Shown piece by piece: positions 8,919 to 15,469 of a DNA stretch of 64,000 nucleotides. Positions within the stretch are counted from its first letter, which is position 1. Each line of letters opens with the position of its first letter. Both the position numbers and the translations under genes were made by a program. Below the pieces are notes generated by a model. That model made no database searches. It saw only the letters and a list, made by a program, of their open reading frames with translations, and was not told the origin of the DNA. Origin of the DNA: Enterococcus hulanensis (GTDB lineage Bacteria > Bacillota > Bacilli > Lactobacillales > Enterococcaceae); NCBI RefSeq assembly GCF_005405485.1, contig NZ_BJED01000021.1, positions 18,997-82,996 on the forward strand, written 5' to 3'.

Positions 8919-8934
8919 TTTAGGCTGCCCTAAA
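8919..8934. promoter_or_regulatory. DtxR/MntR-type operator of efaCBA
   Basis: Perfect inverted repeat TTTAGG-N4-CCTAAA lying immediately downstream of the -10 hexamer, over the expected transcript start. This form matches operators of manganese- or iron-sensing DtxR-family repressors (EfaR/MntR type). No such regulator gene is in the window. Confidence 0.7.
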
Positions 8935-8944
8935 TTACAAGTTA

Positions 8945-8973
8945 ATAATAAACTAAAAAGAAAGCGTACGCAA
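8945..8973 (-). promoter_or_regulatory. Promoter of efaCBA
   Basis: Minus-strand TTGCGT (8968-8973) and TATTAT (8945-8950) with a 17-base spacer; the operator starts 11 bases further downstream. Confidence 0.65.
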
Positions 8974-8982
8974 GAAAAATGA

Positions 8983-9024
8983 GAAAAAAGCTTCACCAAG
9001 AAAAATATCTTCTTGGTGAAGCTT
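8983..9024 (-). terminator. Intrinsic terminator of lctO
   Basis: 13-bp perfect stem AAGCTTCACCAAG / CTTGGTGAAGCTT with an 11-base loop, followed on the minus strand by TTTTTCTC. Confidence 0.85.
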
Positions 9025-9039
9025 CTATTAGCTAAATAT

Positions 9040-10140
9040 TTAGTCGTTTAATCTCGTGTTCTTAACTTCATCAATATTTTTTGTCCCTGCAAGTTGCATT
9101 GTAATGGAAAGTTCTTTGTTCAAATGATCAAAGACTGATTTCACACCTTCAGCACCACCAAGGTTCAAGCCATAAATAACTGGACGTCCGATTGCCACTA
9201 AGTCAGCGCCACTAGCTAAAGCTTTGAAAACATGTTCACCACGGCGAACACCGCTGTCAAAAACAATCGGTACACGTTTATTTACAACGCCGGCAATTAA
9301 TGGCAAGACATCAAAGGATGCAGGTCCGCCATCTAGTTGACGACCACCATGATTTGAAATCCAGATACCATCTGCGCCTGCTGCAATCGCTACTTCGGCA
9401 TCTTCAGGTGATTGAATTCCTTTGACAAAGACGGGTAAATTAGTTAAATCCTTGATTTTCTTGATATCTTCAGGGACTAAACCTTGTTTAGCCGCTGCGT
9501 AGATTTCTGCGATCCCTTTTCCTTCACCATCACCGCTGGCGCTTTTGGCACTGTAGGCTGCTAGGTTGGGCATTGGTAATGGAAATTGGAACTTATTAAT
9601 GATATCTTCTTCTCGATAACCGCCAAGTGTTGAGTCAGCAGTCAGGATAATTGCCTTTGCTCCCGCTTTGACCGCCTTTTCTAAAATAAATTCATTAAAT
9701 CCATCATCTTTACTCATATATAATTGGAAAAATTGAGGGGCATCGGGTGCCGCTGCGGCAGCATCTTCGATTGTTGTATTGGCATATGTGCTGATCGAAA
9801 AGATTGAACCAGCCGCTGCAACTCCTTTAGCCGTGTCAGCTTCACCTTTTTCATGAGCTAAACCTTGTGCTGCTGATGGTGCTTGGATGATCGGTGTAGC
9901 CAAGTCGATATCCCATAACTTTGTGCTTAAATCAGCGTGATCTATTCCACGTAATACACGAGGCATGATCGTTTTATTATTAAATGAAGAAGTGTTTTCC
10001 TTCATTGTCCATTCGTCCTCAGAGCCGCCGCGAATATAACCAAACGCACCTTTGTCCATGTGTTCTTTTACACGGCCTTCTAGTGAAGCGATATTTACGA
10101 TTTCGATCGGATGTTCTTCGTTGCTTGCTTGATATGTCAT
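9040..10140 (-). CDS. lctO: L-lactate oxidase, FMN-dependent
   Basis: Oxidises L-lactate to pyruvate with O2, releasing H2O2. 366 residues of the alpha-hydroxy-acid oxidase fold. Resembles the aerococcal/streptococcal enzyme throughout: catalytic base His264 and Arg267 in SNHGGRQLD, substrate tyrosine Tyr141 in QLYMSKDD, FMN segments APSAAQGLAH and FDSGVRRGEHVFKALASGAD. These local features favour oxidase over the membrane L-lactate dehydrogenase LldD, though oxygen reactivity cannot be proven from sequence. Monocistronic; its promoter carries a palindrome over the -10. Confidence 0.85.
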   Translation of the reverse strand: MTYQASNEEHPIEIVNIASLEGRVKEHMDKGAFGYIRGGSEDEWTMKENTSSFNNKTIMPRVLRGIDHADLSTKLWDIDLATPIIQAPSAAQGLAHEKGEADTAKGVAAAGSIFSISTYANTTIEDAAAAAPDAPQFFQLYMSKDDGFNEFILEKAVKAGAKAIILTADSTLGGYREEDIINKFQFPLPMPNLAAYSAKSASGDGEGKGIAEIYAAAKQGLVPEDIKKIKDLTNLPVFVKGIQSPEDAEVAIAAGADGIWISNHGGRQLDGGPASFDVLPLIAGVVNKRVPIVFDSGVRRGEHVFKALASGADLVAIGRPVIYGLNLGGAEGVKSVFDHLNKELSITMQLAGTKNIDEVKNTRLND

Positions 10141-10165
10141 AATAAAGCCTTCTTTCTTTTGAATA

Positions 10166-10201
10166 CAAGAGTATATTAATACTCTTACAAAAAGTAAGCA
10201 A
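10166..10201 (-). promoter_or_regulatory. lctO promoter with palindromic operator
   Basis: Minus-strand TTGCTT (10196-10201) and TAATAT (10173-10178), spacer 17. An 8-bp-arm palindrome AAGAGTAT-N4-ATACTCTT (10167-10186) covers the -10 and the expected start site, a classic repressor position. It is neither a Rex nor a cre site; the regulator is unknown. Confidence 0.6.
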
Positions 10202-10262
10202 GGGAATCGTCTTCTCTTTCAGCCTAAAATTCCCTTCTTAGAGAAAAGAGCTTTAAAATTTT

Positions 10263-11132
10263 TTATTTCCACAAAAAGTTTGCAACAGCCTTATCTACCG
10301 CAGGATTTTCGTGTAATTGGCTGTGCTGAGCATTTGATCCGGTGAAAATTTGGTAATCGATCGGATTGCCATGAGTCTTCAATAATGAATAGGCCGCCAA
10401 GGCACTGGACAGCGGCACTGTTCCGTCTGTCATATCATTCTCATTCAATTTTCCTGCCAATAATAATACCGGTAATTTATTTGGCACATTGTTAATGCCA
10501 TTACTGTAATCGACATAACGGCTCGCTTGCGTATTTGGACTGTTTTGCAGCAAATCGTCGATTGATTGATTATTCGCAGTATCATCGAAATCGTTAAATG
10601 GCGCGCCAATGGCAATAAAACTTTTAATTGCGGACGCATCATTGGGTTGCCCATATGTCGTCAAATAGCGTAACGAGCTGACGCCTCCCATTGAATGACC
10701 GACTAAATTCACTTGGTCCACACCTTGCTGCTTCAAATATTTCAAGACGTTATAGATCCATTCCGTCTGATTCCATTCATTGTCTTTGTTGGCAGCAAAT
10801 AGCACTTGGATGCTGGGATTATCTTTTTCTTTGCTTAATTGGCCATCCACATTCAATGTGCCGTCTGCTTGGACAGTAATCAGCATTTCTTTTTTCGTTT
10901 TTCCTTCATTGGACAATCGTTGAATCATCCCGCCAAAAGAATTAATCGTGCCGCCATACCCATGAATAAAAACTGTTGGTACTGCACTTTTAGTTGAAAC
11001 ACTTTTTTCTTTTGATGTTGCTGTTGTTTGAGACTTTTCTGTTTTGTCTGTTTGCTTTGTTTCGCCTGAACTGCAACCTGCAAGGGCGAAAATCACCCCG
11101 ATAGCCAATAAACTTAAGCATATTTTTTTCAT
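10263..11132 (-). CDS. Alpha/beta-hydrolase lipoprotein (DUF915-like, cell-surface hydrolase)
   Basis: Membrane-anchored hydrolase: 289 residues with signal peptide and lipobox FALAGC (Cys20), a Ser/Thr/Lys-rich spacer to about residue 50, then an alpha/beta-hydrolase domain. The oxyanion segment FIHGYGG, nucleophile elbow GHSMGG (Ser147), Asp236 (MTDGTVP) and His270 (NAQHSQLHENP) form a plausible triad. This pattern is that of the DUF915 family, whose substrates are mostly unknown; esterase or lipase activity is an inference. Monocistronic by position; I saw no convincing terminator before lctO. Confidence 0.8.
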   Translation of the reverse strand: MKKICLSLLAIGVIFALAGCSSGETKQTDKTEKSQTTATSKEKSVSTKSAVPTVFIHGYGGTINSFGGMIQRLSNEGKTKKEMLITVQADGTLNVDGQLSKEKDNPSIQVLFAANKDNEWNQTEWIYNVLKYLKQQGVDQVNLVGHSMGGVSSLRYLTTYGQPNDASAIKSFIAIGAPFNDFDDTANNQSIDDLLQNSPNTQASRYVDYSNGINNVPNKLPVLLLAGKLNENDMTDGTVPLSSALAAYSLLKTHGNPIDYQIFTGSNAQHSQLHENPAVDKAVANFLWK

Positions 11133-11301
11133 GCCTTACAACCTCATTTCTATTTTTATAAAAAAATCAACAATAGTCATTTTGCTTTTATATCCTCTAC
11201 TATAGGCACATAGGAGCGTCAACTCAACCTAAAGGAGATTAAATATTGAAAGTTTAGACACTCATTCCTATTACTATTTTGAAATACCTTCAATAGACAA
11301 A

Positions 11302-11328
11302 AAGAAAAACCGAGACAAATCGTCTCGG
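11302..11328 (-). terminator. Intrinsic terminator of nusG
   Basis: CCGAGAC / GTCTCGG with a 5-base loop, followed on the minus strand by GTTTTTCTTTTT. Confidence 0.85.
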
Positions 11329-11341
11329 CTTGAACAGCTAA

Positions 11342-11893
11342 TTAAATTTTATCGATTTGATCAAAGTCTAATTCAGTACTTGTTTCACGACCGAACATAT
11401 CAATATTAGCTTTGATTTTGTCACGTTCTTCGTCGATTTCAGTGATAACACCTTCAAGTCCTGCAAAAGCACCTTCGATGATTTTTACTGTTTCGCCCAC
11501 TTCAATTTCTAAGTCGTGTTGGCGAGTACTCATACCTAAAGAGCGTAAGATGTGGTTGATTTCCTCTGGCATCAATGGCGCTGGTTTGCTTCCGGCACCG
11601 TGTGAACCAACGAAGCCAGTTACACCTGGTGTATTACGAACAACATACCAAGAATCATCCGTCATGACCATTTCTACTAACACATACCCAGGGAAAGTCT
11701 TGTGGACGATTTCTTTTTCTTTACCGCCCTTAACTTCTGTTTCAGTTTCTTCCGGGACAACTACACGGAAAATATAGTCTTCCATCCGCATACTTTGTGC
11801 ACGTGATTCTATGTTTGCTTTTACTTTGTTCTCATAGCCGGAATAGGTATGCAGCACATACCATTGTTTTTCAAAAGATTCCATTTTCGCCAT
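11342..11893 (-). CDS. nusG: Transcription termination/antitermination factor NusG
   Basis: Binds RNA polymerase and controls pausing, termination and coupling to ribosomes. 183 residues: N-terminal NGN domain with WYVLHTYSGYENKV and the FPGYVLVEMVMTD motif, then a KOW domain from about residue 130 with GETVKIIEGAFAGLEGVI. Last gene of rpmG-secE-nusG. A hairpin followed by a T-run separates it from secE, so its expression may be tuned separately. Confidence 0.97.
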   Translation of the reverse strand: MAKMESFEKQWYVLHTYSGYENKVKANIESRAQSMRMEDYIFRVVVPEETETEVKGGKEKEIVHKTFPGYVLVEMVMTDDSWYVVRNTPGVTGFVGSHGAGSKPAPLMPEEINHILRSLGMSTRQHDLEIEVGETVKIIEGAFAGLEGVITEIDEERDKIKANIDMFGRETSTELDFDQIDKI

Positions 11894-11912
11894 CGGCTCC
11901 TCGTTCTAAAAT

Positions 11913-11936
11913 AAAAAAACCTCAGTAGTACCAAGG
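11913..11936 (-). terminator. Terminator-like hairpin between secE and nusG
   Basis: Minus strand CCTTGGT-act-ACTGAGG (7 pairs including two G-T) followed by TTTTTTTATT, 20 bases before the nusG start. It would lower nusG transcription from the upstream promoter or act as an attenuator. Confidence 0.6.
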
Positions 11937-11980
11937 CTTTTTCTCTCAAATAGTATAACATGCTTTTTTTGAATTGGCTA

Positions 11981-12151
11981 CTAACGAATGATCAAATTGA
12001 TCAATGCTTGAATCGCTGTATCCATGATGAAAAACATCAAAGCAAAAATGATTGCTGTTTCGATTACGACCAGCGAGTCATGGCGCAATTGTTTTTTTGA
12101 AGGCCATGAAACAAGTTTCATTTCTTCTCTGACACTGCGTAAAAAGTTCAA
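11981..12151 (-). CDS. secE: Preprotein translocase subunit SecE
   Basis: Small clamp subunit of SecYEG. 56 residues, normal for the single-helix Gram-positive SecE: N-terminal amphipathic part with VREEMKLVSWPSKKQLRHD, including the conserved W-P-S/T motif, then one membrane helix (ETAIIFALMFFIMDTAI). The start is TTG at 12151, preceded by GGGGG at 8 bases; no ATG is available. Lies between rpmG and nusG, the usual firmicute order. Confidence 0.93.
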   Translation of the reverse strand: MNFLRSVREEMKLVSWPSKKQLRHDSLVVIETAIIFALMFFIMDTAIQALINLIIR

Positions 12152-12175
12152 CTGAATATCCCCCTAGTTTGTTAA

Positions 12176-12328
12176 TTATTTTGTTTCTTTATGTATCGTG
12201 TACTGATTGCAATGTTTGCAAAACTTATTAATCTCTAAACGCTCGCCGCGTTTGCCTTCACTCACTGATTTCGTGTAGTTTCTAGAACCACAGACAGTGC
12301 AGGCCAGAGCCGCTTTTTTTGTTGCCAT
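12176..12328 (-). CDS. rpmG: 50S ribosomal protein L33, zinc-binding (C+) form
   Basis: 50 residues starting [19 protein letters not shown]. It keeps two CxxC pairs (CTVC and CKHC), so this is the zinc-ribbon paralogue; Firmicutes often also carry a zinc-free L33 elsewhere. First gene of rpmG-secE-nusG, 24 bases upstream of secE. Confidence 0.93.
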   Translation of the reverse strand: MATKKAALACTVCGSRNYTKSVSEGKRGERLEINKFCKHCNQYTIHKETK

Positions 12329-12624
12329 AGCGATCTACTCCTAATTCCTTTTGATATAATCATCCTTCTAAAGAAAAATGATTTGATTGTCGTTGCATAA
12401 AACTTCGGCAGTAACCAAACCATTAAAAAATCGATTGGCAACCTCAGAAAGTCACAGACTAACATTATCATCTATCCTTTTTCCTGTCAATCTTTCCTTG
12501 CAGCTGTAATTCTTTCTTTAGCACTCGTAAAGTCTATTTGAATTGTTTCTAAAATGAATTTCTTTATCTAGGAGAATATGATAATATGATGAAAGAATGA
12601 ATAGCTTTATTGGAGGGTTATTGG

Positions 12625-13266
12625 ATGTTATTAAAAAGTCTCGTTTATCCCAAAGAGAATTTGACGACGATCAATGAATCGACGACATTGCAAGAGGCGT
12701 TGGACATTTTAGAAGGCACGGGCTTTCGTTGTGTTCCGATCCTTGATGAAAGTGATCAGATTTTCCGAGGCAATATCTACAAAATGCACATTTACCGGCA
12801 CAAAGCAAATGGCGGCGATATGGATCTGCCAGTTACTCATTTGCTAAAAAATGCAACGAAATTCATTTCATTAGACACTTCATTTTTTAAAATCTTTTTT
12901 ACGATTAAAGAATTACCATACATCACTGTTTTAGATGAGGATCACCATTTTTATGGTATCTTAACCCACAGTACTTTATTAAATATGTTATCTCAATCTT
13001 GGAATATCCAAACTGGCAGCTATGTGATAACCGTTGTTTCTACTGGAAAACGCGGTGACTTAGCCGTTATGTCGAAGATCATTTCTAAATTCACCCCGAT
13101 CGCAAGCTGCATCACCTTAGATGTCGGCCAAGATTTCAAAGGACGTCGGACCCTGTTCACTTTGCCTGCTGGCGTGGATGAAAATAAATTGAATCAAATC
13201 ATCGATTATCTTGAGCGTAAACATTTTGAGATTCAAGAAGTAGAATCTTTATCGATGCAAGACTAA
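12625..13266 (+). CDS. cbpA: CBS-domain protein, c-di-AMP-binding CbpA type
   Basis: 213 residues: a CBS pair (about 1-125, with LQEALDILEGTGFRCVPILDE and YITVLDEDHHFYGILTHS) followed by an ACT-like C-terminal part (SYVITVVSTGKRGDLAVM to the end). This arrangement matches the CbpA family that binds cyclic di-AMP in Listeria and other lactic Firmicutes; what it controls is not well known. The ATG at 12625 follows GGAGGG; a TTG 15 bases upstream overlaps that site. Monocistronic. Confidence 0.7.
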   Translation: MLLKSLVYPKENLTTINESTTLQEALDILEGTGFRCVPILDESDQIFRGNIYKMHIYRHKANGGDMDLPVTHLLKNATKFISLDTSFFKIFFTIKELPYITVLDEDHHFYGILTHSTLLNMLSQSWNIQTGSYVITVVSTGKRGDLAVMSKIISKFTPIASCITLDVGQDFKGRRTLFTLPAGVDENKLNQIIDYLERKHFEIQEVESLSMQD

Positions 13267-13278
13267 TTTCTCAAGCAA

Positions 13279-13317
13279 AATGGCGATCCTAGAAAACTAG
13301 GACCGCCATTTTTTTAT
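13279..13317. terminator. Bidirectional terminator between cbpA and queT
   Basis: AATGGCG-A-TCCTAG / CTAGGA-C-CGCCATT (13 pairs, one A/C mismatch) with a 4-base loop and TTTTTTT on the plus strand. It overlaps the last codons of the convergent queT. Confidence 0.85.
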
Positions 13318-13814
13318 ATTTGTTTTGCGAAATGCAATCGTTCATTTAAATAATACATGATTGGTGCTGAGATCGTCATAATGATTGCTTCACTCAATGC
13401 CGTCCAGCCATAAGTCGGCCAAAAAGGCAGTTGTGCTGTTAAATTCAGCATCAGCGCAATCAGAAACATACTTGCACTAAAGAAAACCACATTCAAGGCT
13501 AACCGAACCTTCGTATTCTTAACAATATTTTGTAAAACTGCCGTTAAGGATAATGCTAAGAGTGTCTGGCCTCCACCGAAAATGACATCTAGCCAACCCA
13601 TGCCGAAGATCGCATTATATACAACGACTCCGCCAAAGATCCCCCATAGATATTTTCGATTAAATACGACCAAGTGATTCAAACTTTCTGAGATACGAAA
13701 TTGGATCGCCCCTGAAGCCACCGGCGAAACTAAAATCGTCAGAGCCAAATAAAGCGCCATAATGATTCCGTTAGTCACCATGACATTGACTCGCTTTCTT
13801 TCTACCATATTCAT
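13314..13814 (-). CDS. queT: QueT-family ECF transporter S component (queuosine precursor uptake)
   Basis: Integral membrane specificity subunit, 166 residues with about five or six helices. The family segments ASGAIQFRISESLNHLVVF and YLWGIFGGVVVYNAIFG are clear. It should pair with the shared EcfAA'T module encoded elsewhere to import preQ1/preQ0-type queuosine precursors. The leader at 13833-13883 is structured and resembles, but does not fully match, a preQ1 riboswitch. Starts after AGAAGGA with a MNMVERKR N-terminus. Confidence 0.8.
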   Translation of the reverse strand: MNMVERKRVNVMVTNGIIMALYLALTILVSPVASGAIQFRISESLNHLVVFNRKYLWGIFGGVVVYNAIFGMGWLDVIFGGGQTLLALSLTAVLQNIVKNTKVRLALNVVFFSASMFLIALMLNLTAQLPFWPTYGWTALSEAIIMTISAPIMYYLNERLHFAKQI

Positions 13815-13832
13815 AATTTTCCTTCTTTCTCC

Positions 13833-13883
13833 GAGTTTTTTTAAAGCGGGATGGTTGATGAACCGCTGTAAACCTTTTACAGC
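13833..13883 (-). promoter_or_regulatory. Structured leader of queT, possible preQ1-I-like riboswitch
   Basis: Minus strand: a perfect hairpin GCTGTAAA-agg-TTTACAGC, whose last three bases are also the first of a second helix AGCGG/CCGCT closing a 13-base loop, followed by the A-rich tail TTTAAAAAAACT and GGAG of the ribosome-binding region. Helix, loop and A-rich tail next to the Shine-Dalgarno are the plan of preQ1 class I switches. The loop-tail pseudoknot pairing could not be made convincing. Confidence 0.35.
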
Positions 13884-14010
13884 ATACGTTTTTTCAGAAT
13901 GTAAGTCAACTCCGGCTCTTTTTTGAAGTCTTCTAAAATTGAAATTTTTAAACCTCTAATGATACAATCAATTTGTAAGCAATTCTTTTAGCCAAAGAAA
14001 GGTGTTAACC

Positions 14011-14310
14011 ATGATAGGTATCGACAATGAGTTGGAGCAATTGTATATACGAGCACAACATGATGGTGAAGCTGTCATCAAAGACCGTTGGACTTCTGGA
14101 AATTATGGCTGTTGCAGCACGCAGGCGCCACTAGTAGAAAAATATAAAATTGAAATTAATGAGAACAATTCCTTGTTTTACATTTGGGGAACCTTAGTCG
14201 TTACAACGAATCAGACAACTAAAACAACTACTGTAAACAATGAGTATCAGGCTTCAAATTACGACAAAAAAGTTATCGATTGGTTTATCCAGAAATCAAA
14301 AAAAGCATAA
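14011..14310 (+). CDS. Hypothetical protein, 99 residues
   Basis: Soluble small protein starting MIGIDNELEQLYIRAQHDGE, with NYGCCSTQAP near residue 35 and a Thr-rich stretch (NQTTKTTTVNN) near 75. The ATG at 14011 lies 8 bases after AAAGG; an upstream in-frame GTG overlaps that site. I do not recognise a family. It has its own promoter region and terminator, so it is likely a genuine monocistronic gene. Confidence 0.6.
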   Translation: MIGIDNELEQLYIRAQHDGEAVIKDRWTSGNYGCCSTQAPLVEKYKIEINENNSLFYIWGTLVVTTNQTTKTTTVNNEYQASNYDKKVIDWFIQKSKKA

Positions 14311-14327
14311 CTCTTCCATGGTAACTC

Positions 14328-14358
14328 CTCCCTCTTCATATTGAAGGGGGATTTTTTC
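14328..14358 (+). terminator. Intrinsic terminator of the 99-residue gene
   Basis: CCCTCTTCA / TGAAGGGGG stem with a 3-base loop followed by ATTTTTTC. Confidence 0.8.
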
Positions 14359-14445
14359 ATTAGCGCGATTCGAAAAAATTTGATTCAATTTTCTACAGTT
14401 CCTTTCATTACTCTGTTATAATCAGTCTTTGAAAGGATCGAGGAC

Positions 14446-15435
14446 ATGAATTTTCATTATCATATTTTAATCAATCCCGCAGCCGGCAGCGGCAACGCGG
14501 CGAAAGCAGCAGAAAAAATCATCCAGTTACTTGATGACGGTGATTATACATACACTCCTTATTACACCGAGCAGCCTGGTGACGAAAGAGAGATCGTAGG
14601 GCGTCTAGTAGACTTACTCAGCCCTTGGTCAGAAACTTGCGAAAAGGACCATGTCGATAATTCGTTTCACCTGTTGGTAGTGATTGGCGGCGATGGAACG
14701 TTACACGAAGTTGTGAATCAAATTTATGCTTTGGATTATCAACTTCCGGTCAGCTATATCCCTGCTGGATCAGGAAATGATTTTGCCCGCGGCATTGGTC
14801 TGTCTCGTGAGCCAGAAAAAGCGTTTGAGCAAATCACCTCTGCATTGAAACCACAACCGATCAATGTTTTTCACTATGAGGAAAAAATCCGTGAAGAGCA
14901 AGGCGTCATTTTAAACAATGTCGGGATTGGTTTGGACGCACTGATCGTTGCTACAACAAATGCATCTACCTCAAAAAAAGTGTTGAATAAGTATCATTTA
15001 GGTTCAGCATCTTACGCAATATATTTGGTGAAGGCTATTTTTACTCAAAAAACTTTTCCAATTCTTGTTGAGCTAAATGGTCAAACATTGAGTTTTGAAC
15101 GAACTTTCTTATGTACTACTACAAATATTCCTTATTTTGGCGGCGGCGTAGCAATTGCTCCAATGGCTGATCCGAAAAAAGATACGATTGATCTCGTCGT
15201 TGTAGAAAAACCAAATCTACCAGCCATCTTGCGTTTTCTAATCCAGCTTTTGCGAAAGAAACATACCGATAATAAACATTACAAGCATTTTACCAGCAGT
15301 AAAATACGGATCGTCTCCGTTGTCCCGCAGCATGGTCAAGCCGATGGTGAAAACATGGGAGAAAGATCTTTTGATATGAATTTCTCAACCGCTACACAAT
15401 ACATCTGGTATGCAGACAAAAGGACTGAAAAATAA
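14446..15435 (+). CDS. Diacylglycerol kinase family lipid kinase (DagK/YegS-like)
   Basis: Soluble lipid kinase, probably recycling diacylglycerol to phosphatidic acid. 329 residues: N-terminal NPAAGSGNAAKAAEKI, nucleotide loop VVIGGDGTLHEVVN, and PAGSGNDFARG, the diagnostic motifs of the fold shared with NAD kinases; the C-terminal beta-sandwich carries GGGVAIAPMADPKKD. Exact lipid substrate is not determined by sequence. TATAAT with an extended TG lies at 14417-14422. The stop codon lies inside the terminator stem. Confidence 0.85.
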   Translation: MNFHYHILINPAAGSGNAAKAAEKIIQLLDDGDYTYTPYYTEQPGDEREIVGRLVDLLSPWSETCEKDHVDNSFHLLVVIGGDGTLHEVVNQIYALDYQLPVSYIPAGSGNDFARGIGLSREPEKAFEQITSALKPQPINVFHYEEKIREEQGVILNNVGIGLDALIVATTNASTSKKVLNKYHLGSASYAIYLVKAIFTQKTFPILVELNGQTLSFERTFLCTTTNIPYFGGGVAIAPMADPKKDTIDLVVVEKPNLPAILRFLIQLLRKKHTDNKHYKHFTSSKIRIVSVVPQHGQADGENMGERSFDMNFSTATQYIWYADKRTEK

Positions 15436-15468
15436 ATCCGCGGATTTATTTTTCAGTCCTTTTTTATT
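15419..15468. terminator. Long perfect palindrome, shared terminator of the lipid kinase gene and recD2
   Basis: 22-bp arms with no spacer, centred at 15440/15441 (AAAGGACTGAAAAATAAATC at the left outer end), T-run on both outward sides. It includes the last codons and TAA of the kinase gene and lies just past the recD2 stop. Confidence 0.85.
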
Positions 15469-15469
15469 G

